From assembly GCF_963662255.1 (NCBI RefSeq), contig NC_085047.1, positions 96,665,619 to 96,729,618 of the forward strand: a stretch of 64,000 nt of DNA, given 5' to 3'. The notes under the pieces were generated by a model, which saw only the letters and a program-made list of their open reading frames with translations, ran no database searches and had not been told where the DNA came from. Within the stretch, counting starts at the first letter, position 1, and each line of letters opens with the position of its first letter. The translations under genes and the position numbers were made by a program. This stretch comes from Cinclus cinclus (lineage: Eukaryota > Chordata > Aves > Passeriformes > Cinclidae). Shown one piece after another: positions 52,740 to 61,600 of the stretch.

Positions 52740-53390
52740 TAACAATCTGCCACATGCAGAACTCAGCACACCTTGTGGCAAGGCCAGAGGGACATGCAGG
52801 CATGGGCTGACAGGAACACCATAAAAGCCAGCAAGTGCCCTGGGGAGAGGTCCCTGCCATGGAACAGCCTAAGGAAAGAGGGGCCGTGAGGCAGGACTGG
52901 GCAGAGGTCTGGACATGGCATGTCCTGGGGCAAAGACAGTCAGCAGAGTCCTGGCTGCATGAACAGGGACATGGGCCATGGACTGAGGGAAGGGATTGTC
53001 CCTTTGCTCCTCAGAGCACAACTAGAGACGGTGTCCAGTCTTGGACCAACACAGCAAACACCTGGAGAAATGGGGGGAGCTTGAGGGGGCTCTTCCTGGT
53101 GGTTGATCTGGTGCACTTGTTCCCTGAGCAGAGGCTGAGGGAGATGGGCTGGTTCAGCCTAGAGACAAGACAGATTTGGGGGATTCCAACAGACCCACAT
53201 AGGCTGAGGTTGCTCCAGGATGTTGTGATATCTCTGTGCTTGGAAGGATTTCAAGCCCTGGAACAAGCCATGAGCAGCCTGGTCTGACCCTCATAGCTGG
53301 CTCTGCTTTGGGGGAGGAGTTGGTCTATAGATGTCCTGAGGTCTCTTCCTGCCTGGAGAAAGTTGCTACTCTATGCTTCCACTTCTGATA
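52740..53390 (+). mobile_element. CR1 LINE 3' end with internal deletion, plus strand
   Basis: Text such as 'cagaggctgagggagatggg', 'ctggttcagcctagagacaa', 'gagcagcctggtctgaccct' and 'cctgaggtctcttcctgcct', followed by 'gctactctatgcttc', is the plus-strand CR1 3' end. The final piece is a remnant of the terminal ATTCTATG repeat. Between 'agagacaaga' and 'ggatttcaagccctgga' most of the usual 3' sequence is missing, so there is an internal deletion of a few hundred bases. The GC-rich part upstream (52770-53040) probably belongs to the same copy but I cannot place it in CR1. The 150-codon open frame here is incidental. Confidence 0.8.
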
Positions 53391-54124
53391 TAAATAGTAC
53401 ATCAGAGATAACAGTGCAGAAAGCTCTGTCTTGAAGGACTAAAATAATATCAGAATGGCACAGCACTGGAAGTGTTATTAAAGACATTAATTTCAGTCAG
53501 AAGTGGTACAATCAGGAACTACGCATCTGAAGATGCAGAAATGTTGTATAGTAAAGAGTAACTTTGTTGGAAACAGGGAAATCCAGTCAGTATTTTATTT
53601 TAACCAGTAAAACTGGATATCACAAGGAGGGCACAAGGCCTGGTCCATTTCATAAAAGTGCATGGCTAATGTCTTTTCCTTGAGAAGTTTCAGACACGCT
53701 TCATAGTAGCAAACATCAAAAGATGTTACGGAGTATCACAGCTCATCACAGCTGCAGCCTGTACACACCTTCTGACCCAGAGTGCCTGACTCAAGCTGGA
53801 TGATGGTGACAGCACCATCTCCGGGAAACCAACCCAGGTTCTGTTGTCTCTGGTCCAACATTTTTAAAGGTACAGGGAAAGAGGGGGAAAATTATGGATC
53901 TGGAGAGTTTCCTTTTGTGGTGAATATGCTGCAAAATATTGATAAATGAGAGATTTTTGTCAAAGATATGAGAATTCATATACATTTATTTTCTGCATGT
54001 CTTCATGGCTTTACCTTCTTTGTTTTGTGCATGATATTTTCCTTCTGCATAAATACAACTTCTGTTTGGTTATACCAAGTGGAGTGTGTAGAGGTGAAAG
54101 CAAACACTCTTGCTTAAGGATGAA
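53391..54124. other. Unique non-coding sequence
   Basis: No gene or element recognised. Two 'cacagct' repeats occur near 53738-53756. Confidence 0.5.
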
Positions 54125-54329
54125 TGTGCTGGTTTTACCTTGAAGCACCTGAGGGGAAGGGATACTAAGAAGTTTCTCTCCATAGGAACTTCCTCTGTGA
54201 ACTGATGGGACCAGTTGGAGGCTGGTTTAGTTGTTGACAGCCTGAGAAACCAATTGGAAAAGTCGGTTCGCTCCGTGAATCACATTTGAAGCAAGTAAAG
54301 CCCGGGAAAGCTCTCGTTCATTTCCATCC

Positions 54330-54780
54330 TCTCACAAGGTAACACCGACCCGGCCCGGGTCCCTCTCATGGGCTGGGCTCGGGAGGCTGCCGGGCCCCGT
54401 TTCCAACCGGGAGCCCCGATAACCAAAAGAAGCCGAGCCCATCGCTGAGATCCTGGCCCTTTTCCCGGTGTGTCCGTGGCTCGGGGGGCCCTGCCCTGCC
54501 CTGCCCCGGCTCGGAGCAGCCCTGGGGTGGCCGAGCCCGCCCGGCCGCCCTCACGGGCTGGGGGGAGGCAGCCGGGCCCGGTTCGGGAGAGCCCCCAGGG
54601 CTTTGTGTGCTGGGCAGGGCAGAGGGAGAACCCCCGGGCTGCGGCTGGAGCTGGGGGCGGGCAGCGCCGGGGGAAAGCCATGGACACACGGCCTTGGCAC
54701 CCATTTCTCCTCTGCGTGCACTTTGCAGTTCTCGTCCTGCCCCTCCAGCGTGGCCCGGGCACCCTGAGATCCTGACACAG
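54330..54780. promoter_or_regulatory. CpG-rich island inside the LTR
   Basis: About 450 bp with strings such as 'cccggcccgggtccctc' and 'cccgcccggccgccc', far above the local CpG density. In an LTR this position would be U3/R, so it may be or have been the promoter. No TATA box is obvious. Confidence 0.5.
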
Positions 54781-55514
54781 CTCCGGCATGGCCTGGCACA
54801 GCCCCTGCAACTTCTGTGTGAGGTTTTAACTTTTCCAGTGCTCAGATAACACTGACAGACTTTCCATCTTTCCTTGGGTGAGAGGAAGAAGAACAGAAAG
54901 GATACACCAAAGTCAATGAAGCAAAAGCTAAGTTTCTAGATGGAAGGAGAATGAGGAGACACCATGAAGGTTGGCTGAAATATCTTTTTGTAAGTTATAA
55001 GGGTGGACTGTACTACATGAAAAAATTGCTTTAAACCATGAAAAAACCCCATTGGGGGTGGAGTAAGGTGTAAAGTGTTTGAAGAATCCTTTGCCCAAAG
55101 GGAAAAAGGGGGATCTCTCTTCCTGGGAATGAACTATGAACAGAGAAAAGAGAGCTGAAAAATAATTTTGCCTTTCAGTAGCTCACCCTTAAAAGTTATA
55201 CCCCATGGCTTTCACATAACCCACGAACACAGTTCTGTCAAGACTGTGAAGTGGGAGGAGATTCATGATGGCAGGTCCAAGCGACTGTTATTCATGAAAA
55301 AGTGGAGTCAGGAGAGAATTGGTTATTTCCTCTCTTGAAAAAGAGATCCTTATAGCTAAACAAGAAGAAACTCCTCTCCCTAATGTGAACTGAAAAAGAT
55401 TATCTAAGGAATTGACTGAAGTGTCTCTGTATGTTGTTAAACTGTAACAAAGAGGAAAGAGGAAGTTGTCTGAAGATCTATTCTGAATTTATTACTATTT
55501 TCCTTTCTCTTGTT

Positions 55515-55520
55515 AATAAA
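55515..55520 (+). promoter_or_regulatory. AATAAA signal of the long LTR
   Basis: Canonical signal in 'ctcttgttaataaaattttt', 110 bp from the right terminus. Confidence 0.55.
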
Positions 55521-55634
55521 ATTTTTCTTTATCCCCTGTTAAGTTTTGAACCTGCTTTGTTTCTACTCCTAATTCTATTTCACAACAAAAGGTAAATATA
55601 TTAAAAATTGGCAAACCCAAACTATAACAGTGAA

Positions 55635-56503
55635 CTAGTTTGAAACCATACTATATTGATGTAAACTCAAGAGGAATAAAAGTAGTGTTTGTATATTACG
55701 TAGCCCCTTTTTGGGCAACATGGATGAAGTCTGGATAAGTATTCCTAGCTAAAATCATTTAAAATATTACTTTGCATTTATTCAAATAGAATATTTTTCT
55801 TACTTCTCCAATTCTGTTGGCCTGCCCATTGTATCTTTTTGTCATTTTTTTTTCCCCAACAAGATATTTCCTAACTATTCCATTGTGGTCATTTCAAATG
55901 CTGTAAATCAATGCACAACAGACAAGAAGCCACCGCTTGTATAATATACAAGTGCTGGACTATACAAATCTTTATATATTTTCACTGCAATTATTAATAT
56001 ATGTTTAATCAAAAGAATTTTAGTGCAAAAAGTATTTTCATTTATCATTGCTACATGTATTTTTAATTGCACTTTTCTGCAGTGGATATCTGAAACACTT
56101 TAAAAAGGAGATTTGAATCAGTCTCTTAATTTTATGTGTGAGAAAATGAAAGCAGTGACTACAAGAAAAAATATATGCCACTTAGAATTCAAAATGGAAA
56201 AACTTTCATGACTAATATTAAAATTCAGTTGCACACTCTTTAGCACTGTCTATTCTCTAGGTTCCTGAGTGTGTTAAATATCTCCCTGACTGGTCTGCAA
56301 GATCCCAAGACACCTGATTATGTGCTGAAGTACCTGCTGTAGCCATAGAATGTAAGGATGGTTTCCCAAGGCATCACTACCCAGAGCTCCACTGCCACCC
56401 AAGGTCCTGATATAAAGCTGTGGAAGAGAGCTGACTAGCTGGAGCCCCTAGCACTGGCACAGGTGTTCATCAATAGGTGTTCACCAATTAAAAGGATTAT
56501 TTC
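55635..56503. other. AT-rich sequence upstream of the primer-binding site
   Basis: In an intact provirus the last few hundred bases here would be the 5' LTR. I see no match to the 3' LTR at 58328-58631, no CA end abutting the primer-binding site, and no AATAAA in the right place. A 'gatataaag' near 56409 is the only promoter-like motif. The direct repeat 'aggtgttca' occurs at about 56461 and 56475. Confidence 0.5.
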
Positions 56504-56521
56504 TGACGCCCGAACAGGGAC
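56504..56521 (+). other. Retroviral primer-binding site, tRNA-Lys type
   Basis: TGACGCCCGAACAGGGAC differs at one base from the 18-nt site complementary to tRNA-Lys(UUU), TGGCGCCCGAACAGGGAC. Lysine primer use is typical of beta-type (ERVK) retroviruses. A Gag-like frame begins 140 bp downstream, which supports the call. It fixes the element as plus strand and marks where a 5' LTR should have ended. Confidence 0.88.
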
Positions 56522-56661
56522 TTCTACTCAGTGAATGCATCTGGATGGACCCCCCCCCCCCAAGAGTGTTTTTTGACCTCACTGTGTTGAGTTTGAAACT
56601 TCGGGGCACTTTGCTTTTTCTCCTTTTACTCTTGGGTGCTGGGAAGAGACTTGAGGTGAAA

Positions 56662-56898
56662 ATGCCAGTAAGATACATCTACTCAGAGGGGGAAGTCTAT
56701 CTCCAATTTAAAAACATTCTTCTTTGTAGCAATTCTGAGTTTTTAAAGGAGGATTTGAAGTGTTTAGTACACTGGTTGTGTGAACATTATCCTGACGTTT
56801 CACAGACCTCATTTCTAAACGATAATTTTATGAATGAGGCTGGGAGCATGTTGCAAAATGAAGACTTTCCAGTGATGAAAACTCTTTGTTTATTTTAA
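56662..56898 (+). pseudogene. Gag matrix remnant of a betaretrovirus-like ERV
   Basis: From the ATG at 56662 an open frame of 78 codons runs to a TAA at 56896-56898. It is rich in Leu, Cys and acidic residues, with segments such as EVYLQFKNIL, KEDLKCLVHWLCEHYPDV and QTSFLNDNF. These fit the helical N-terminal matrix domain of beta-type Gag. The initiator is followed by proline and not glycine, so the usual N-myristoylation site is absent. Only the start of Gag is present. After the stop a proline/serine-rich stretch (56907-57060, a different frame) resembles the linker that follows matrix. There is no capsid, nucleocapsid, protease or polymerase. The frame is broken and the piece cannot make Gag. 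Confidence 0.72.
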
Positions 56899-56906
56899 TT
56901 GCTGTA

Positions 56907-57148
56907 GGTGTTCAGCTTTCTGATGAATGTTCAGGAAATGCTGAACCCCTGCCAAAAACCTCTTTTCCATGTTCCCCTCTCCCTACACCCCCTTTCCTGT
57001 CACAAGAAAAGTTTTCTTCTCCAAGTTTAACCCTTACCCCTGCTCCACAAAATGGGGCAGACCGCATGGCTGGAGGCACGGGGTCTCCCTTTACTCGCAA
57101 CAGCAACACCAGCATGTCCAGCAACACAGCCATGAACACAAACTCACT
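56907..57148 (+). pseudogene. Proline/serine-rich junction segment (Gag linker to Y-box)
   Basis: One frame stays open across this stretch and is rich in Pro, Ser, Thr and Asn (for example [13 protein letters not shown], then [15 protein letters not shown]). The first half fits a Gag linker. The second half lies where the low-complexity N-terminal domain of a Y-box protein would be. The exact virus/host junction is not resolvable by eye and probably lies between about 57030 and 57150. Confidence 0.5.
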
Positions 57149-57475
57149 GGGAAAAGTAAAAAGGTCATTGCCACAAAAGTTTTGGCAACTGTCAAAGGGT
57201 TCAATGTGAAAAACAGGTTTGGATTCATCACCCAAAATGATACCAAAGAAGATGTGTTTGTCTATCAAGCTGCAATCAAAAAAATAACCCCAGAAAATGT
57301 CTCTGCAGTGTAGGAGATGGAGAATTTGTGGAATTTGATGTAGTACAGGGAAGAAAAGCCCCCAAGCAGACAATGTTACAGGGCCTGGTGGAGTCCCAGT
57401 GAAAGGAAGCGTTCACACACCACACTACAACTACTGTCCGCATCCTAAAAAACATTGTCCCTCACACAACAACTG
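57149..57475 (+). pseudogene. YBX1: Decayed Y-box protein cold-shock domain (YBX1-like) captured in the ERV
   Basis: Three successive frames reconstruct a Y-box cold-shock domain. First comes [17 protein letters not shown], then [16 protein letters not shown] (the RNP1 and RNP2 strands of the nucleic-acid binding face). After a frame change at an A7 run (57278-57284) come [13 protein letters not shown] and FVEFDVV. After another change near 57370 comes [14 protein letters not shown]-box proteins bind single-stranded nucleic acid and regulate mRNA translation and stability. Here the RNP1 site and the conserved Trp (WFN, here GFN) are altered and stops intervene, so the copy is dead. Residues at two paralogue-specific places (VIATK, GPGGVPV) favour YBX1 over YBX3. 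No introns are visible within the domain, as expected of an mRNA-derived copy. Further similarity to the basic tail is doubtful. Confidence 0.88.
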
Positions 57476-58176
57476 AAGAAATAAAGCCCAAAGCCAATAG
57501 CCATCAAGTCGCAGCAGCAACCCAAAAGCAAAGACAGCACAAAACACCAATCAGCCGTCCTGCAACCAAAAGTCCATTCCTCTATTTGCAAAACCTGAAA
57601 AATGAACGTCACACTTCTTCAAGTGCCTTCCCCCATTCCCTACTGCCTCCCTACTTCCCTCCTGCTTTCCCCTTTTTTCATCCATAAAATAGGTCCTTCC
57701 AAAATTTTCCCAAATCCTATTACCTTTTCTTTATGTTCCCTCAAATTCCTACACCCCTTTCCCCTCCATGGTCTCCCTCCCACAGCCATGCTTCTCCCTA
57801 CCTTTGCCACCCAGCTGCCAATCCCTTTTCCCAAGATTCCTTTATAATACAAAGGGGGATGTAATATTGGGGGGGAGGAGGGGGAAGGGAGAGGTGGGGA
57901 GGAGAAGAAAGAAAAATCTCCCAAGGTAAAAGCCTTTGTTTTTTTCTTCAGAATTAACTATTTCTATTTGAAGTTCCAACAGGTACACCACCCCCACTCT
58001 ACCTCGTACAGGTTAAATCACAGCCGACCACATTGCTAACAGCCACCAAAATGCCAGTCCATGCTGAAGAATCCCTTTCCTGACTCAGTTTCCTGACAAG
58101 ACATGCCAAGAAAACCTCATCTCCCTTCCTACCAGCTCCAAGATGCTTCAAAAATCTCTTCAGACATCGGGGACTC
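57476..58176 (+). other. C/T-rich stretch between the Y-box remnant and the A tract
   Basis: About 700 bp, strongly C/T-rich on the plus strand in its first half, with a G-rich run at 57869-57899. It could be the captured mRNA's remaining coding and 3' untranslated sequence, but I do not recognise it as a known YBX1 3' UTR. No AATAAA lies just before the A tract. The open frames here come from base composition. Confidence 0.45.
57869..57899 (+). other. G-run cluster, possible G-quadruplex
   Basis: Runs of 7, 5, 3 and 4 G, with short spacers, occur within 31 bp ('gggggggaggagggggaagg', then more). This fits the usual four-run G-quadruplex pattern on the plus strand. Confidence 0.6.
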
Positions 58177-58195
58177 AAAAAAAAAAAAAAAAAAA
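58177..58195 (+). other. A19 tract at the host/virus 3' junction
   Basis: 19 consecutive A separate C-rich, host-like sequence from AT-rich sequence leading into the polypurine tract and LTR. In transduced oncogenes a poly(A) run at the 3' recombination point is a known hallmark. Chance expansion is the alternative. Confidence 0.6.
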
Positions 58196-58312
58196 GGCTT
58201 GCATTTTGAAAATTGTTTTATAAATGCTTTAGATTGTTTTTGTCATTTCGTGTTCTTTAGTTACCTCAATCATTTGATTTTAAAATCCTTAAAAGAAGCC
58301 TTTTTAATTATT
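58196..58312 (+). pseudogene. Short 3' retroviral segment (env tail/3' leader) before the LTR
   Basis: AT-rich sequence between the A tract and the polypurine tract. One frame stays open into the LTR, with hydrophobic residues (CFCHFVFFSYLNHL) then KSLKEAFLIIKEMG. This would fit the end of a transmembrane envelope protein, but it is too short to be sure. It is all that remains of pol-env. Confidence 0.4.
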
Positions 58313-58326
58313 AAAGAAATGGGGAG
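58313..58326 (+). other. Polypurine tract
   Basis: AAAGAAATGGGGAG (one T among purines) ends two bases before the TG that starts the LTR, the expected place for the plus-strand primer of retroviral reverse transcription. Confidence 0.7.
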
Positions 58327-58327
58327 T

Positions 58328-58631
58328 TGTGGAGACCCAGAAAGGCATTCCCAATTAAAATGAGAGGCGTCCAGCCCTGTGCCCTCTCCCTGTCCATCAG
58401 CCTTTTGGTCACTCCCACCCTGCTTTCCTGTTGGTTCTTTGCCCTAACCCCACCTTTGTGACACCTCCATGTCCCCTGGTAATTGGTCTCCAAGGCTTCT
58501 TAACCTGGACCCTCTCAGCCCCTTTGGCTTTTGTTCTCTGATGGTGCACATGCATGGCTAAAATAAACGTCTCTGTGAAATCCCTGAAAAGGCCCTTCCT
58601 GCTTCTTTACTTGCTATCACCCCAAACAACA
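58328..58631 (+). mobile_element. 3' LTR of the Y-box-containing ERV (304 bp)
   Basis: Starts TGTGGAGACCC directly after a polypurine tract and ends CCCCAAACAACA, giving TG...CA ends. It carries AATAAA (58562-58567) 64 bp before the right end and a 'gtgcacatgcatggc' region just upstream. About 300 bp is normal for compact avian ERVK-type LTRs. No matching 5' copy is present in the window, so divergence-based dating of the insertion is not possible here. Confidence 0.75.
58562..58567 (+). promoter_or_regulatory. AATAAA signal of the 3' LTR
   Basis: Canonical signal in 'ggctaaaataaacgtctctg' within the R region of the LTR. Confidence 0.65.
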
Positions 58632-58634
58632 AGC

Positions 58635-61600
58635 AGATGCCACATATTTCCTGTGGTAGTACTCTGATACTACTAAAGGCAATTATGAGAAAGTAGAAAG
58701 TTACTCTGATAGATGCACTTCAGCGAGCATCCCTCCACTCACTCTCAAACAAACATCACCTTGTGCTCTGGTGATGTGGAGTGCACTGCAGGAGACAAGC
58801 ACGCCTGAGAAGTTGAGGCATTATTTAGGTCACAGCTATGTACTTTTTTCTTCCTAAAAGAAATATTCAGTTTCTCCCACTTCTGCATTATTTCTTGTCA
58901 TTCTGCATCACCATGATCTTTCCTGTCTTCATTTGCAAGTGCTTCTGAGCCCACCCTGAAATCTTTAGAAATAATGACAGTTCTAGTAATCTGGTTTACA
59001 GGGTGTGCTAACAAGATGCCTGATTTAGGCAGAGACTTGCAAGTGTTGAATGGATTCAAGAGGAGGCAGAAGGAAACAGAAACTTGAGTAGCTGCCTTTA
59101 CCTCCTTCCTAAGAAAGCATGGTGGAAAGATGTCAGAAAGTTACCCATGGCAGCACTGAACTCAGAGCACTGAATGATTAAGACTCATCTCAAAATACTT
59201 AAAGTGTCATATATGTCTTGTAAAGCATTTCAAACATATTGGTATTTTCTAGAAGCAGCACTCCCTTGGGCAGATTTGTCAGTCTAGTTAGCAACACTTA
59301 ACACTGCATTTATGTTTTTTTCCTATTGCTAATAATAAACCCCACAAAAAATAATTAACAAAAATTTAATAAATCATTTCACTATTGCTATTAAGGGATT
59401 AGTATATGTAGTTTACAAGGGATTAGAAGATGTAGCCTACAGCTCCTCTTCAGAATTGTAGCAAGACACAGCTCTGCTCTGTCACAGCTGCCATTTGCAT
59501 CAACTTAATACGGCCTCATTATTTCCTTGCGTTATTTTTTCTCCATACCTGAGTGTTTCTCAAGCAGTTATCGCTATTTTATTTCTTGATCATCTAGTCA
59601 GTATAGTGCCTGACCCTTCATTATCCACAAGCATAGCCTCTTGTCCCTTAGCCTTGCAGAATCCCTCAGCACAGATAAAAGCCAGTCTGTTCCTATTATT
59701 GTACCTTCCTATTTCCTGAAAAGGAATGGATGTAAACAAATAAATGAATAAATTATTTTTAGCTGTGCTTTCATCTTCATCAAGAACAAGCTTTCCTGGT
59801 TCATCATCAGTGATAAGCAATCTATAATAGTTGTGTGCTAAAATATTTTTATCAATTCAGGAAATCTTCCTGTAAGAAGCACGAATACAATTATTGCTTA
59901 GAAGAAGGAACCATTATTTAATAAATAAGGTTTTTCCATTACTCACTATAAGTTTGTCTTTCCTCTTTAATTAAGTTTTATCAAAAATGTATGATTCCGA
60001 TTCCATTTTACTGCTAATAGTGTAGCAGAAATTTTCACTGGTGGATATGCAGGATAATGTCAGAAAGCAATCCCTGCAGTTATTTGTCAAACAAAATTTT
60101 ATAAATAAGGTGGAAAAAAGGTAAAAAACAACTTAAAAATTAGCTATTGATGTCTGCAAAGATTTCACCATCATATATGCAAGGTAGTTCTCAGTATATT
60201 TTTTAGTTCAGTGTCCTAATAGCACTTTTTATATGGTATATAAAACTACATAAAAATATGTGATAGATCCAAAGTGCATTACCACTCTGCACAGTAATGC
60301 AGGGTGATAAGAGTCAGAAAATGAGAAGGTCTTTAGGATGGAAAGGTATATAGCCATGTCTGTGTCCTTAACACATCATTTGTATATGGTATAATTGACA
60401 GAAACTTTCACATTTGCAAAACCCCATTACCTTAATCAAAATAAAATCCATAGCAGAGGGCCTAGAAGTGCTTTCTGTAACATTATTCACAGATATTAAT
60501 TTCTCACAGCAAGGCATTTCACATCTCTTGCTTAAGTTGTCTGGGTCATCTATGTTGACTGGTTTGATGGCAATGATTACGAAGGTTTTTTTATTGTTAC
60601 TTCTTCCAGGGCATGTTGGTCTAAGATGTGAAAAAATAGATAAAGGTAAAGTAGAGATATGCCTGAGAAACAAATTGTGGCAAACTCATATTTTAGTGTT
60701 ATAATTTACTCTAGGAAATATACTCTGTGAATAAAATGTGACTTGACCTTCTTTTACTGCTCTAACTTCAGTCATACTCTGATTAAACAACAAAGAGAAG
60801 TGATGTCATCTGGATTAATGGTAAGCCTAGTAGTCCAGGCTGAACATAGGTCATCATTCATAAGATGAATGGAATCATATTAACAATTAGCATAAAATAG
60901 ATGCATGCCTCTGATTTTTCATTCTTGTTTCACTAAAAATTTGTATTTCTGTGCAATCAGAACTAATTTAGATATTTACTCTTGTAAATATCTTTGTTCC
61001 CTTGACACAAAACTGTTAGCAATAAATGTAAATCCCTTCAAGCATTCATCCACAGCATTTGCAGCCTCACAGAGTTTTTCAAAAGTATTTTAAGAAAAAA
61101 ATATTTTTTTAAAAATTAACAGACTGACTGCTTGTTATCAGGAGCCAAAAACTGACAAATACCTAAATGTAAATTTCAGAAGCTGACTGTAGGCTGTTCT
61201 TTGACATTTAACATAAGATGATTAATCATCAGATTGTTTCTATGAGGTAGATGATAGACATCTTACTATTACTTTATCCTGAAGAAATTAAAAGCAGATG
61301 TGGATAATAAACACAGCCTTTTGAATACAGGGTTTCTAACAACTCTGTTAAATTACAAGTGATATTAGCCATATTTGTTCTCAGAATATAAGTAGAATAA
61401 TATAAATTTTGTATATATTATATCTATGTCTATCTATCTATTAGCCTCCGTGAAGATATATTCCTTAAATATTATTATGTAGCATTATGACAATAGATTT
61501 TTTGATAGATTTCTGTTGAGTGATCTATTATACACAACATTCACCACATATCAGAGTATCTATTGCTAAGGAAACTGAAGGGATCTGTTACCAGAAATGC

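Larger units (their letters stand above)
54125..55629 (+). mobile_element. Probable solo ERV LTR (about 1.5 kb) with CpG-rich core
   Basis: The block starts TGTGCTGGTTTTACC and ends AAACTATAACA, so it has TG...CA ends. It is flanked by ATGAA (54120-54124) and GTGAA (55630-55634), matching at four of five bases, which fits the 5-bp target duplication of ERVL-type elements. An AATAAA (55515-55520) lies 110 bp before the right end, as in an R region. The centre (about 54330-54780) is very GC- and CpG-rich, against an AT-rich genome background, and produces several large overlapping frames on both strands that are not genes. No internal retroviral sequence follows, so it reads as a solo LTR. The 1.5-kb length is long for an LTR, so a nested insertion is possible. 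Confidence 0.68.
56504..58631 (+). mobile_element. Chimeric ERVK-like provirus with captured Y-box sequence, 5' LTR missing
   Basis: Order on the plus strand: tRNA-Lys primer-binding site, leader with a C12 run (56550-56561), Gag matrix, proline-rich segment, Y-box cold-shock domain, C-rich stretch, A19, short 3' viral segment, polypurine tract, LTR. Capsid through most of envelope is replaced by host-derived sequence, which is how acutely transforming retroviruses are built. Such elements are replication-defective and move only with a helper. Here the reading frames are also broken. The alternative is an mRNA-derived YBX1 copy that landed inside an older, later deleted ERV. The Gag-to-Y-box join with no poly(A), and the A tract followed directly by viral 3' sequence, favour capture. 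Confidence 0.68.

Noticed and set aside
52835..53287. 150-codon open frame on the plus strand
   Set aside because: It lies in a CR1 3' end whose non-coding text is recognisable. Frames of this length occur by chance in this GC-richer repeat.
54280..54849. Cluster of 80-176-codon open frames on both strands
   Set aside because: They come from a GC-rich, stop-poor LTR core. All frames on both strands are open together, they are Pro/Gly/Arg/Ala-rich, and there is no domain.
57640..57924. 94-codon minus-strand frame opposite the C-rich stretch
   Set aside because: Gly/Lys/Arg-rich translation of the complement of a C/T tract, on the strand opposite the captured element.
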